Part shown: in pieces, positions 14,870 through 25,912 of the stretch | How the letters are laid out: every line of letters begins with the position of its first letter | Position numbering within the stretch: position 1 is the first letter of the stretch | Source of the DNA: Actinostola sp. cb2023 | Lineage: Eukaryota; Cnidaria; Anthozoa; Actiniaria; Actinostolidae | Direction of reading: 5' to 3' | NCBI GenBank assembly: GCA_033675265.1 | Contig: JAUJYZ010001145.1 | Span: forward strand, 53,353 to 117,352 | DNA length: 64,000 nucleotides | Made by a program: the position numbers and the translations under genes | Notes under the pieces: generated by a model | The model's database searches: none | What the model was told of the DNA's origin: nothing | What the model saw: the letters and a program-made list of their open reading frames with translations, nothing else

Positions 14870-15280
14870 ACTCTATATCTAAGGTATATTTTAAATTGTT
14901 TAGCACAATTTAGCATTTTACTGAAATCAATATTTATCATTTCAATTTCTTATTAATGATTTTTATATCAAAACTGATCAGCATCACGTCATTACTGATT
15001 GCAATTGACGTCAATATTTATTAGGTTCACGTCATTTTTGACCGTATATACGTCATTTTTGAGGAGTAATGCGTCATATTTGAGCAGTTTTATATCAGTT
15101 GCTATCATTTATTGTTTGCAAGATGGCGTTATTATTTATCAGTTTATATCAACTGCGCCATTATATATTTAACAATTATTCCACGAAATCGAGTCGTAAA
15201 TTCAGTGAACTGCTCGGCCATTTTGACAGATTTTGCTACTCGTTATGAGCTGATACCGGATTTGTCAAAAACAGTGGCTT
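14870..15280. other. Non-coding spacer with CGTCA-like motifs
   Basis: Between about 14987 and 15075 a degenerate ~21-bp pattern repeats ACGTCAT five times, including one full TGACGTCA. This resembles the CRE/ATF core, but in a repeat-rich spacer it is more likely a decayed tandem repeat. No gene is seen; the 15112-15318 frame has no family features. Confidence 0.4.
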
Positions 15281-16030
15281 TTTATGGGCAGACCAAAACG
15301 TTTCTTGCAAGACACTAGCAATGCTTATCTACCTGTATTTATGGGCAGATCAAAAAGCTTTGCCTTTACGAATGTATTTCTTGCATGATACTAGCAATGC
15401 TTATCTACCTGTATTTATGGGCAGACCAAAAAGCTTTGACTTTACGAATGTATTTCTTGCACGATACTAGCAATGCTTATCTACCTGTATTTATGGGCAG
15501 ACCAAAAAGCTTTGACTTTACGAATGTATTTCTTGCATGATACTAGCAATGCTTATCTACCTGTATTTATGGGCAGACCAAAAAGCTTTGACTTTACGAA
15601 TGTATTTCTTGCACGATACTAGCAATGCTTATCTACCTGTATTTATGGGCAGACCAAAAAGCTTTGACTTTACGAATGTATTTCTTGCATGATACTAGCA
15701 ATGCTTATCTACCTGTATTTATGGGCAGACCAAAAAGCTTTGAATTTACGAATGTATTTCTTGCATGATACTAGCAATGCTTATCTACCTGTATTTATGG
15801 GCAGACCAAAAAGCTTTGACTTTACGAATGTATTTCTTGCATGATACTAGCAATGCTTATCTACCTGTATTTATGGGCAGACCAAAAAGCTTTGACTTTA
15901 CGAATGTATTTCTTGCACGATACTAGCAATGCTTATCTACCTGTATTTATGGGCAGACCAAAAAAGCTTTGACTTTACGAATGTATTTCTTGCATGATAC
16001 TAGCAATGCTTATCTACCTGTATTCTATTT
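15281..16030. repeat. 76-bp tandem array, about 10 units
   Basis: The unit is ACTAGCAATGCTTATCTACC..TTTATGGGCAGACCAAAAAGCTTTGACTTTACGAATG..CTTGCA. Alternating ACGATAC and ATGATAC variants suggest dimer-like expansion. Non-coding. Confidence 0.95.
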
Positions 16031-16384
16031 GATTGTATGCAATAAACACTTTCATTTACTTGAGATCTGTTGGATCATTCTTGTAGTTTGTTGATTGTTG
16101 ACAGCTTGGTTGGAGAATAGGAGCAAGGTAAGATAAACCTTTGCAAAAATGTGTTTACGAGCATTGTTTTTTAAATACTGCAACACTGTATCTCATGCCT
16201 TTAGAGTCGTTTTGGTATGAGTGGGAAGTAGATACGGTACCGTGCCGTATCCAAGCATTCTGATTCGTTGAGCAATGATTTTGCGCGTTCTGATTGGTTG
16301 AATACAATGTCTTCCATTCCATACCGTAACCGTAACTCCGTGCATTCTGATCGCAAAACAGGCAACATGCATCTAATTAACATA

Positions 16385-17140
16385 TACACGTGACACCATA
16401 GGCAGCGCACACGTGACTACATAGGCAGCGCACACGTGACTACATAGGCAGCGCACACGTGACTACATAGGCAGCGTACACGTGACACCATAGGCAGCGC
16501 ACACGTGACTACATAGGCAGCGCACACGCGACACCATAGGCAGCGCACACGTGACTACATAGGCAGCGCACACGTGACTACATAGGCAGTGTACACGCGA
16601 CACCATAGGCAGCGCACACGTGACTACATAGGCAGCGCACACGTGACTACATAGGCAGCGCACACGTGACTACATAGGCAGCGTACACGTGACACCATAG
16701 GCAGCGCACACGTGACTACATAGGCAGCGCACACGCGACACCATAGGCAGCGCACACGTGACTACATAGGCAGCGCACACGTGACTACATAGGCAGTGTA
16801 CACGCGACACCATAGGCAGCAGCGCACACGTGACTACATAGGCAGCGCACACGCGACACCATAGGCAGCGCACACGTGACTACATAGGTAGCGTACGCGC
16901 GACACCATAGGCAGCGCACACGTGACTACATAGGCAGCGTACACGCGACACCATAGGCAGCGCACACGTGACTACATAGGCAGCGTACACGTGACTACAT
17001 AGGCAGTGCACACGTAACACCATAGGAAGCGCACACGTGACTACATAGGCAGCGTACACGTGACTACATAGGAAGCGTACACGTGACACCATAGGCAGCG
17101 TACACGTGACACCATCGGCAGCGCACACGTGACACCATAG
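16385..17140. repeat. 23-bp minisatellite with a CACGTG box, about 32 units
   Basis: The unit CACGTGACTACATAGGCAGC + GCA alternates with variants GACACCATAGG and CACGCGAC. Most units contain the E-box palindrome CACGTG. Because the unit length is not a multiple of three, three units make 69 bp and leave long stop-free frames on the - strand (16463-17170) that read as Cys/Val-rich repeats; these are by-products, not genes. CACGTG is a bHLH/bZIP site; any binding role is speculative. Confidence 0.95.
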
Positions 17141-17420
17141 GAAATGGACAAGGTACGATCGCGAAATCAAAACATTTTTACATGGAAGATTATCAAAGCA
17201 CTGAATGAATAAAATTCAAGAATCAGAATCTCTATTACGTGTATATCTCAGAAGCTATGAATAGAAAGCTCAAGAGTGTCGCAGTCCGGGATCGCAGTTT
17301 ACTGGGAAGAGAAATAATTCACGTAAACATTGCAGATGACAGCGCGCAGATAATATCACATGTAGTTTTGATATTCTTACAATATTTCGGAATAGCTTGT
17401 AATATTGTGAATTAAATCAC
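17141..17420. repeat. Duplicated block, copy A (empty site for the MULE-type MITE)
   Basis: GGACAAGGTACGATCGCGAAATC.. to ..GCAGATGACAGCGC matches 18121-18178 plus 18552-18720 at high identity, but without the 373-bp insertion. This copy shows the pre-insertion state. Confidence 0.85.
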
Positions 17421-18120
17421 TGTTACATGGTTTAATACAACTCTGTAAGTAAACGAAAATCATACCCGCTGTCCAGACGAATGTTGAGACAAAGAAGAAA
17501 GAAATTAGATAATAACAATAATAATATGGGACTTTGGTACACATACAATGTACATGAGTATTGTACAGGACCGGAAATGATTCCTGGCTCCGAAATGATC
17601 CCCAGACTGGCTCTGAAATGATCCCCAGTGAAATTCAGGAATGGTTGAATTCAGTCCCGTAGATTCATTCCTTGGCCAACAAATCGCTCAATGAAATTAT
17701 TATACTGCGTTTATATATTTTATTTAATAATACTCAAAGGAGGCTTGTCGCGCTATAAATAAATAAATAAATAAATACATAAAATAAATAAATACACTTT
17801 ATCAGTGAGAGTATTAAAACTAGAATAACAGTTTGCTAAGTAAACACAGAGCTAGGGATAATAATAAACCAAAAAGGAACGAAGATGATTGAGGGTGGAG
17901 AAGATTGACATGGATATACAAACTATAAAAAATTATAGGTGGCTAAATTTATTTTGCAGGAGAAATGCCTTGATTTATTGTCGTCGGAGCTAAGCGTAGA
18001 TGGCTTACTATTCTATGCTAATAGATTTCTAAAATCGTTCAGGTGGTTATGAACACGCTCCTGCAATAACGTATAATAATAATAAATCAACCAATCAGAA
18101 TGGACCGTTCCCATGCCTGA
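17421..18120. other. Non-coding spacer
   Basis: AT-rich. A short triplicated motif (CCGAAATGATCCCCAG..) lies at about 17570-17625 and an (AAAT)n run at 17755-17795. No gene seen. Confidence 0.5.
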
Positions 18121-18178
18121 ACTGGACAAGATACGATCGCGAAATCAAAACATTTTTACATGGAAGAATATCAAACCA

Positions 18179-18551
18179 TACCCTGGTTCCATAGGCTTTG
18201 TTAAGCTCTATAATACGATGTCCCGCGAGCTGCGAAGCAGCGAGAAAGAAAATCAAAGCCTCTGCTCGCGCCGGTACAAATCTCATTTTCATGCAGACAC
18301 CTAATCAATGACAGCCGTCAAACATGTCAAATACAATCGACCAATAGTACTTTTGTAAGATGATCCCCGTTCGCTGATTGGTCGATTGTATTTGACATGT
18401 TTGACGGCTGTCATTGATTAGGTGTCTGCATGAAAGTGAGATTCGTAACGGCCGCGACCAGAGGCTTTGATTTTCTTCCTCGCTGCTTCGCAGCTCGCGG
18501 AACGCCGCACATCATATTATAGAGCTTAACAAAGCCTCTGGAAGCAGGGTA
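18179..18551. mobile_element. 373-bp foldback MITE with 9-bp target duplication (Mutator-like)
   Basis: Arms of ~165 bp begin TACCCTGGTTCCATAGGCTT / TACCCTGCTTCCAGAGGCTT and fold back over a short loop around AGTACTTTTGTAAGATG. ATCAAACCA is duplicated at 18170-18178 and 18552-18560. A 9-bp duplication is typical of Mutator-like elements. The frames at 18095-18304 are arm sequence, not genes. Confidence 0.85.
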
Positions 18552-18560
18552 ATCAAACCA

Positions 18561-18770
18561 CTGAGTGAATAAAATTCGAGAATCAGAATCTCTATCACGT
18601 CTATATCTCAGAAGCTATGAATAGAAAGGTCAAGAGTGTCGCAGTCCGGGGGTCGCGATCGCAGTTTACTGGGGAGAGAAATTAAACAATTCACGTAAAC
18701 ATTGCAGATGACAGCGCAAGGAAAATATCACAGGTCATCACATCTCTGTCACGTCATGTACATCACATCA
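18561..18770. repeat. Duplicated block, copy B (resumes after MITE)
   Basis: Continues the homology to 17190-17345 after the inserted MITE. Not coding. Confidence 0.8.
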
Positions 18771-18827
18771 TAACCAATGACAGTAGTTTATGATTAACAT
18801 TCTTACAATATTTCGGACTAGCTTGTA

Positions 18828-19326
18828 GGGTGCGTTAACACTGGCTGCGTTCACACTGGGACTTTTCGATCTAGAATCTTGACGTTTACTGTTTACATAT
18901 AATTAATGGTTAGAGTAGAAGCGTTCACACACGCGACAAGTTACCGAGCTGAGCTGTCACATTGCTGTCGTCACTCCTATCATTGTCGGTATTCAATCGC
19001 GCGCCAAGTTGAAAAAAATGTCTGAAGACGTAGCGAAAGACAAATGCTTGAAGCTAAACGATATTATTATTCGCCGTGAATTACTCGCTAGAATCTTCAA
19101 CAAGAGACAAGAACTGGAACTCCGTACCATTAGCGCCAAATTCACACGCTTAATTAATTCAATTAACTCAAGAACTCATTTGATTGGTTGCTTGTGTTGT
19201 GGTACGGCTACAACCCTAGTTGGGAACAGGGGTCGAAACGTCTAAGTAAACATTGGCTTTTTCTTTGAAGTTTAGCTCTTTGCCGGCAATAGTTCGTGAT
19301 ATTCAACTTCGTGTGTGAACGCTTAA
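18828..19326 (+). other. Possible transposon fragment with a short open frame (19018-19245)
   Basis: The block is bounded by GGGTGCGTTAACACT..GCGTTCACAC at the left and GTGTGTGAACGC at the right, which looks like weak inverted ends. Inside, an ATG at 19018 opens about 75 codons (MSEDVAKDKCLKLNDIIIRR..) rich in Lys/Arg and Leu. I do not recognise the protein. It could be the first exon of a decayed DNA transposon gene; no downstream exon is visible. Confidence 0.3.
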
Positions 19327-19593
19327 AGGAGCACTCTCACAGACAATGCATTGCGCGCCTTGAACCCCTCAGCGCCATTTTCGTATGATACGAAAATGGC
19401 GGATTTCTACTTACCACACGAGAAGGAAGAGTTTCTCTGGAGAACTCCGGACTTGCCATTGCTGATCCGTATCGGAATTCGAAAGGCGAACTTTTCACGT
19501 GTACTTTTCACGTGCGTTCTTGTCAAATCTAAGTAGTATCCCGTATGTAAACAATAACACGGCGCGAAATGCATTACCTGTTAGAGTGCTCCT
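19327..19593. mobile_element. 267-bp MITE with TTAA flanks
   Basis: AGGAGCACTCTCACAG / inverted CTGTTAGAGTGCTCCT ends are flanked by TTAA at 19323-19326 and 19594-19597. A small palindrome (TTTTCGTATGATACGAAAA) is near the left end. It abuts the preceding block. Confidence 0.75.
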
Positions 19594-19597
19594 TTAA

Positions 19598-21029
19598 GAG
19601 TGGATGTCAGTACAAATCAGACAAATTCAAAACTCCGCGGCAGGAGTCCATAAATCGATTTCGTTCAAATTATGTCCAAACATAGTCTATCATATCACAA
19701 ATACCACTGTGTACTTTGTTTCGAAAAATATATTTTTATTTCCGAGAAAATCCCGATTTTAAAAATACTGTCGAAATTAGTAACATGGAAAAAGAAACAA
19801 ATATGAAAACAATAGACAACAAAACAATTTATTCGAACTTCGTCGTCCTCGCGTCCCCGTCCTCGATGACGTTGTGCAACGCCGTCGATATTTCAATATT
19901 TTAATGTTTTATAACCTTTATTTTATCGCAGATTTTTAGAGTAAAATCTATGTAGCTAGAAAAAATATCAGTCTCTTTTCCAGCTGTCGTGCGTCCGACT
20001 CGAGCGCGGGCATATTTTCTCAAAATAACAACAAGTAAACATAATTTGAAAATCGTTCACGTCTCTTTACGTTCCCTGTTTCCCGTCTTTTACTGCAACC
20101 TGTAAACACTGTTTCGGTCATTCTGACATCACAACTACAATCGAAAACAACGCTTTGGCTGAGTTTGTTGACACAGTGAATTTGTCATTCAATGTTTATT
20201 GAATTCGTGTAAGTTCATTAGTATAAACTTATTAAACAAACTTAGTGTAGCCTCAGTTCAGTCGGTATAGTTTATTTCTAATAACTTTATTTGCAAAAAA
20301 AGATGACAATAATGGCAAAAATGGTGTCATGAACAAGACACTTAGACTAGTCATACTATCTTAGTGATACCAGCAATCATGATCATGTTAATCGGAGAAT
20401 ATTACGGTAATTCAATTCAATTCAATTTATTTTCAATACCACAGGATTTACAATAATATGATTAATTAAGAAGAAAGAATAATACAAACATAGGGTATTA
20501 GCTACGTAGAAATAACCAAAAGAACTAATCGGGCTAGATAGCAAGACATTGAGATTATCATAATAAGGAAGTCATTCACACATGTATACACACAGACACA
20601 AGTACAAAAAAGGAAAGGAAAAATAGTAGATATAGAAATTTAAAGAAAAAATCCGAGCAATCAAGAGCCAAACATGGATATAACAATATTGTTAATTGTT
20701 AATTGTTAATTGCATGCTTAAACGGTAATAACGCGATATGTTCACAACTGGCAGTAAATCACATTGATTGTCTTACGAATTTGCCTTGAAATTTTATATA
20801 CGATTCTTTTAAATTATATTTTTTTTAATGAAATGAAATTTGCAGCTCTTTATTTAACGATGTGTAAAGACGTAATTCCAATGTCAACTACATAAATAAT
20901 TAACGACCTAAAAACTTACATCACGTCCAAGGAAATGCAGCTCTTACTGACCATGTTTGAAATAATACATCGTTTTTTGGTGAGGTAAACTCAGTTATGG
21001 AGCTTCTAAAATAGTTATGAAGTCATTGA
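19598..21029. other. Intergenic, no gene recognised
   Basis: Includes ATTCAATTCAATTTATTTTCAATACCACAGG (about 20410-20445), which looks like the tail of a dispersed retroelement, and a short (GTTAATT)n at about 20692-20712. The reading frame 19716-19904 has no family features. Confidence 0.5.
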
Positions 21030-21740
21030 AAAAAGCTGAACGCGATCTGTTTACATCTTTGAATCATTTCATTTCTTTCCTTACGACACTACGAATTTGA
21101 CTGATGATTTTGTTAATATTTCTTTTCATATTTCATAACACTGAGTTAATGTATTCATAGAAGGGTTTGAAGCTTGCAAGAAAACGGCTGGGTTTCCTGT
21201 CAGCAATTTACGGATCTTTAACTGACTTCCTGTTTCATTTGATACTTCACCAGCAAAGACATAATGCTAACGCCAACAATTGATTAATATATAAAATTAA
21301 CGACCTGAACACACGTCCGCCTGCTCCTTTTCCTACCTAGGTGAAATTGAAGTATTTTATATCTGACGTTGGAGTTTGCTAACTTTTGGAAATCATTCTG
21401 GCTAAATTGTAGTTATGAAACCAATGAAAGAAGCTACATTGTTATTTGTATCAATTGAGCGGAATAATATGGTTAATAACGGTGGAAGTTGAACCACTGT
21501 ACACAGACAACACATTCTAGCAATACGTCAAAAGCTTTAAATCAGTGAACCATCGTGAAGTTCTAAACACTTTAATTCATCAAAAGCAACGGCCATTACA
21601 ACAACCCAACAATCAATGACAGGGACCTTTCAGTAATTAAGACAAGATTTCACTACAGCTCTTCTATACCTTGTTAATTCATCCAGCATGGTATTTACCA
21701 TTAAGTTGTAAAAGCCAAAGTTAACGTACAGCCTCAGACC
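21030..21740. repeat. Dispersed repeat, uninterrupted copy (empty site at about 21573-21575)
   Basis: Matches 735-1272 joined to 6186-6540. At the equivalent point it reads CACTTTAATTCATCAAAAGC with one TAA and no insertion, which fixes the ends and TSD of the 1273-6185 transposon. Confidence 0.8.
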
Positions 21741-21794
21741 TTGAAAATAATTTAAAAGAATCAAACGTTAAAGTTTTAAAACCTTTATTTATAT

Positions 21795-21921
21795 ATGAAG
21801 TGAATAGCGGGATATTTCAGTATTTTGTGTTTTGAACTGCGATTTCAAACCTTTATAACTTGCAAATGCGAAGTTCAAAACACAAAATACTGAAATATCC
21901 CACTATTCACTTCATATGCAA
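21795..21921. repeat. Long hairpin, ~52-bp arms
   Basis: CATATGAAGTGAATAGTGGG.. and a nearly perfect inverted copy, including GATATTTCAGTATTTTGTGT, are separated by ~25 bp. Strong cruciform potential. Non-coding. Confidence 0.85.
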
Positions 21922-21959
21922 TCTATTTTTTAAATAAACAAATTCGCTTCGTATGCACT

Positions 21960-22162
21960 TTAATTAAGGAATATCACATTGTCACGAGTGTCACGCTATA
22001 TACAGCGTGACATGGAAGCGAAGTGTGTATATCACAGGATATTTAATATTATATGTAATATTCTTCGCCAGATTATTTAATTAAGGAATATCACATTGTC
22101 ACGAATGTCATGCTATGTACAGCGTGACATGGAGCGAAGTGTGTATATCACAGGATATTATT
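21960..22162. repeat. 112-118-bp tandem array, first two units
   Basis: The unit is TATGTAATATTCTTCGCCAG.. AAGGAATATCACATTGTCAC.. followed by GTCACGCT(ATGTAC)AGCGTGAC, a perfect 8-bp stem. Six more units lie at 22813-23453. The array is split by a ~650-bp unrelated block. Confidence 0.9.
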
Positions 22163-22812
22163 GCTGACGCAGCGAGCGAGCCTGAAGCGAGCGAGCAAGG
22201 AGGCAATTCTAATTCATTCACATAGGCAGAAAAAAATCTCGATTTTTACCCGGCATGCAGTTTCCAATAACCATCATGCAATTCTCAAGAACCATCATGC
22301 AATTCTCCAGAACCATCATGCTTTTCGCGCCAACTCCCACATACGCTATAGCAGCGAGTTGTTTTCAAGCTTTCGCGTTTCTGATCGGTAAATGTCGTGC
22401 CCAAAATCTGTGTCCCTAATTAATTTGTACATGTGTATGTTTCTTTAGCCGGTATATCCTGACTCGTAAGCACATCAGATACCGTATCTTGTGCTTTTCG
22501 TGGGAATTGTGTAGTTGAAGATCACCGTATTAGTGAGCTGATCAGTAGTGCCGGCTGACCGTGTGTCAGTTTCAAGTGTGAATATTCGCATTGAAATCTC
22601 AATTATAAGTAATACATTAGTTATTCATAAGCTATCCAGTTAAACAAAGAAAGGTAGACTCGCCTAATAATTTGCATACTTGTCACTTGGCATAAAACAA
22701 AACATTTCATAACTACAGTAGTCTAAGCTCTCCGGCACCAACTCTTATCCACAACTACTAACATTGCATTCACCGTCAGCATTCACTGCTGTTAGGTAGC
22801 CTAGTTACACTG
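22163..22812. other. Block inserted between tandem-array units
   Basis: Unrelated to the array on either side. It includes a threefold ~21-bp motif (CCATCATGCAATTCTC, about 22270-22325) and a GC-rich start (GCAGCGAGCGAGCC). It has no recognised gene or clear terminal repeats, so whether it is an insertion or array-flanking sequence is open. Confidence 0.45.
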
Positions 22813-23453
22813 TATATGTAATATTCTTCGCCAGATTATTTAATTAAGGAATATCACATTGTCACGAGTGTCACGCTATGTACAGCGTGACATGGAAGCG
22901 AAGTGTGTATATCACAGGATATTATTATATGTAATATTCTTCGCAAGATTATTTAATTAAGGAATATCACATTGTCACGAATGTCATGCTATGTACAGCG
23001 TGACATGGAGCGAAGTGTGTATATCACAGGATATTATTATATGTAATATTCTTCGCCAGATTATTTAATTAAGGAATATCACATTGTCACGAGTGTCACG
23101 CTATATACAGCGTGACATGGAAGCGAAGTGTGTATATCACAGGATATTTAATATTATATGTAATATTCTTCGCCAGATTATTTAATTAAGGAATATCACA
23201 TTGTCACGAATGTCATGCTATGTACAGCGTGACATGGAGCGAAGTGTATATATCACAGGATATTATTATATGTAATATTCTTCGCCAGATTATTTAATTA
23301 AGGAATATCACATTGTCACGAGTGTCACGCTATGTACAGCGTGACATGGAAGCGAAGTGTGTATATCACAGGATATTTTTATATGTAATATTCTTCGCCA
23401 GATTATTTAATTAAAGAATATCACATTGTCACGAGTGTCACGCTATGTACAAT
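22813..23453. repeat. 112-118-bp tandem array, six further units
   Basis: Same unit as 21960-22162. Two variants alternate (CGAGTGTCACGC with GGAAGCG, and CGAATGTCATGC with GGAGCG), which implies expansion as a dimer. The last unit is cut at ..CACGCTATGTAC. Confidence 0.9.
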
Positions 23454-23566
23454 AATCCCCATTATAGAGATGTAGAAATCAATGAGCAGGCATTGAATTT
23501 TTTACATGACAATGGAGTACCCGTGGGTCTGCTAACCATAACGAGCCGCAGTCACTTAGTTACCAA

Positions 23567-23620
23567 AGAACCCCCCACAGATGCGGTAATAGTTTATTAC
23601 CGCATCTGTTGGGGGTCTTG
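23567..23620. repeat. Near-perfect hairpin of ~22-bp arms
   Basis: CCCCCCACAGATGCGGTAATA, a 4-base loop, then the inverted arm ending GTTGGGGG. It lies inside a chance frame. It has a terminator-like shape but no gene context, so it is best seen as a foldback repeat. Confidence 0.8.
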
Positions 23621-23746
23621 CTGGACTATCTTGTAAAGGTCTGTCGAGAACGAGTGGTGTTACTTCTAACACTATACATTGCAACGAAACCGGCTCTTAA
23701 ATTACAGCAGTCAACATATAAAAATATGTAACCACAGACAACACTC

Positions 23747-24088
23747 AACTATTTCTCCGAAGCGCTCAGGCAAATAAATCGCCAGGACTTCTCGCTGGAT
23801 GTACCAACTAGAGAAATATATTACCACATACATCACTCGACTATTTCTCCGAAGCGCTCAGGCAAATAAATCGCCAGGACTTCTCGCTGGATGTACCAAC
23901 TAGAGAAATATATTACCACATACATCACTCGACTATTTCTCCGAAGCGCTCAGGCAAATAAATCGCCAGGACTTCTCGCTGGATGTACCAACTAGAGAAA
24001 CATACCACATACATCACTCGATTATTTCTCCGAAGCGCTCAGGCAAATAAATCGCCAGGACTTCTCGCTGGATGTATCAACTAGATAA
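23747..24088. repeat. 92-bp tandem array, four units
   Basis: The unit is ACTATTTCTCCGAAGCGCTC..CGCCAGGACTTCTCGCTGG..ACATACATCACTCG. The third unit has a short deletion in the AATATATTAC segment. Non-coding. Confidence 0.95.
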
Positions 24089-24394
24089 ATTAATTGCAAA
24101 AAATGCTTATCTGAGTCACAGTAGTCTGTTTAGTTGTTTGTCCATAATGTAGTGCCAGTCTACTGCAGTTTTCGTTGACGAAGCGACATCAAAAGAGGCT
24201 TGAGGTTTAGATTGAAGGAATCGTATATATAATTTCGCGCCAAAATAAATGCTTTGACGTGTGCTACTCCTTGAACTGTCCATATAAGAAACGCACATAC
24301 TGACATACAATCGTTAATTTCCAAGCTACTGTTGACATATCCCCACTTATCGAAATGAGATTATAAGGTCAGGCATAGCAACCGGAAACCCTGC

Positions 24395-25912
24395 TGTTTT
24401 AGGAACTTTTCTTGGCTGCGGCTCGTTGTGTGTTGAGACTGATGATAATATTGTCTTAAATGAAAATATTGGACCTGATCAAGATCCACCATCTGATAAT
24501 CCAGCTGAAGATACAGTTTATAATCATTCTACTGACATGTAGTAGTTTCTTGCCTGTTGGTGAACAACAACAGCAAGAAATGGCAGCTGTAAGAAGTCAA
24601 CTCTCCTCAAAGGAACCATTGTCCTGGCCGAGTATTTGAAATGAACCATTGAATGAATATCAAACCCCATATCTAGCTAATATGGCATTCCCTACATTAT
24701 TTCCTGACGGTAAAGGGGATCCAACTAATGAAACATTACAAAGAGATGTTCCACTTGAAGAGAGAATTAAGCATCTTATTAAATTTGCACAAAAAAATAA
24801 TGGCAAATGGTGCTATCGTTTTGCCAGTCATCCCAGATTTTCATACTGGGCTTTTAATATGCTCCAAAGGAGGAGAACTTTACAACAGACTGGGATATTT
24901 CTCAAACAAAATCCTAGTGAAGCTCACTTAACAATTGACGAGCTATGTGAAATGGCTCAAAGCAATAATTCAGCTGAATTTATGGCTAAAGTGTCTAGGT
25001 ATGTTGCTAATATTGCAGGTACAAATGCTTACTGGCACAAAGTCAGAGAAGATCTTAAAGCAATCGTAACTAATGTTGGAACACCAAAATTCTTTTTCAC
25101 TTTTTCATCAGCTGATATGCATTGGCCTGAATTAGATGCTCTTTTTGGAGATACATGTAATAAAAACATGTCATCTCAAGAAAGACGACAGAATGTCATT
25201 AATAATCCTCATATTGTGGATTGGTTTTTCACTCAAAGATTAGAAAGTTTCATTAAACACTGGCTTTATAACACTCTTGGTGCCAAGTGGCACTGGTTCA
25301 GATATGAATACCAAGGTAGAGGCAGTATTCACTGTCGTGGTACTGCTAAATTAAAAAATGATCCAGGTCTTTGTGATCTCGCTAAAACTGCCTTGAAGGG
25401 GTTCCTTGCTCAAAAGTACAAAGATGAACATGACTGTACAGACACAACACAACCTAAGACCAGGATATTAAAGCTGGTCATGAAGCTGGTGCCACAGCAT
25501 GTAAATAACTGCTGTTAACCCAAACCCACCAGATGATGATATGTGGATTAGACCTGGCATCCACCCATGTCAGAAATGTTATAAAGACATTCCTGAATAT
25601 GAGATGGATTCTGATTACATTGATCTGTTAAATACAGTACAGCGTCACACTCGTTGCAGTACCAGCTACTGTCTAAGAAAGAAAGGCAATCAGTCTGAAT
25701 TAAATTGTAGATTTCAATTTCCATTTGATCACTGTCCAAAGACAAGATTGGAATTTGAAAAGGTCCATACTAAAGGAAATGAAGTGCAATACAGAGCAAA
25801 AATTGTTACAAAGAGAAATGACTCTCGATTAAACAACAACCAGAAGCTTCAGCTTCAAGATTGGAGAGCAAACTGTGACGTTCAAGTTGTTATTGACCAC
25901 TATGCTTTCTGA
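24395..25912 (+). pseudogene. Helitron RepHel remnant, Rep (HUH) part
   Basis: The largest open piece (24649-25518) holds the Helitron-like N domain and Rep region: [47 protein letters not shown], and the HUH area [16 protein letters not shown]. The second His of the HUH pair is Arg (CGT, 25336-25338). Upstream (24480-24648) the same frame runs through stops at FLPVGEQQQQEM and WPSI*NEPLNEY. Two frameshifts near 25460-25525 lead into 25541-25912 (MWIRPGIHPCQKC..). It ends at about 25910 where unrelated sequence begins, before the two catalytic Tyr. Helitrons move by rolling-circle transposition; this copy is dead. The helicase part at 35650-42718 may be the rest of it. Confidence 0.85.

Noticed and set aside
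14980..15080. CRE enhancer with five ACGTCAT motifs
   Set aside because: The motifs sit in a decayed ~21-bp tandem pattern between MITEs and are not near a recognised promoter; kept only as a note.
16463..17170. Cys/Val-rich repeat proteins on the - strand
   Set aside because: These frames are stop-free only because three 23-bp satellite units make 69 bp; no start context, domain or flanking exon supports a gene.
23567..23620. Hairpin resembling a rho-independent terminator
   Set aside because: The setting is metazoan with no bacterial genes, and no U-tract follows; it is a foldback repeat.
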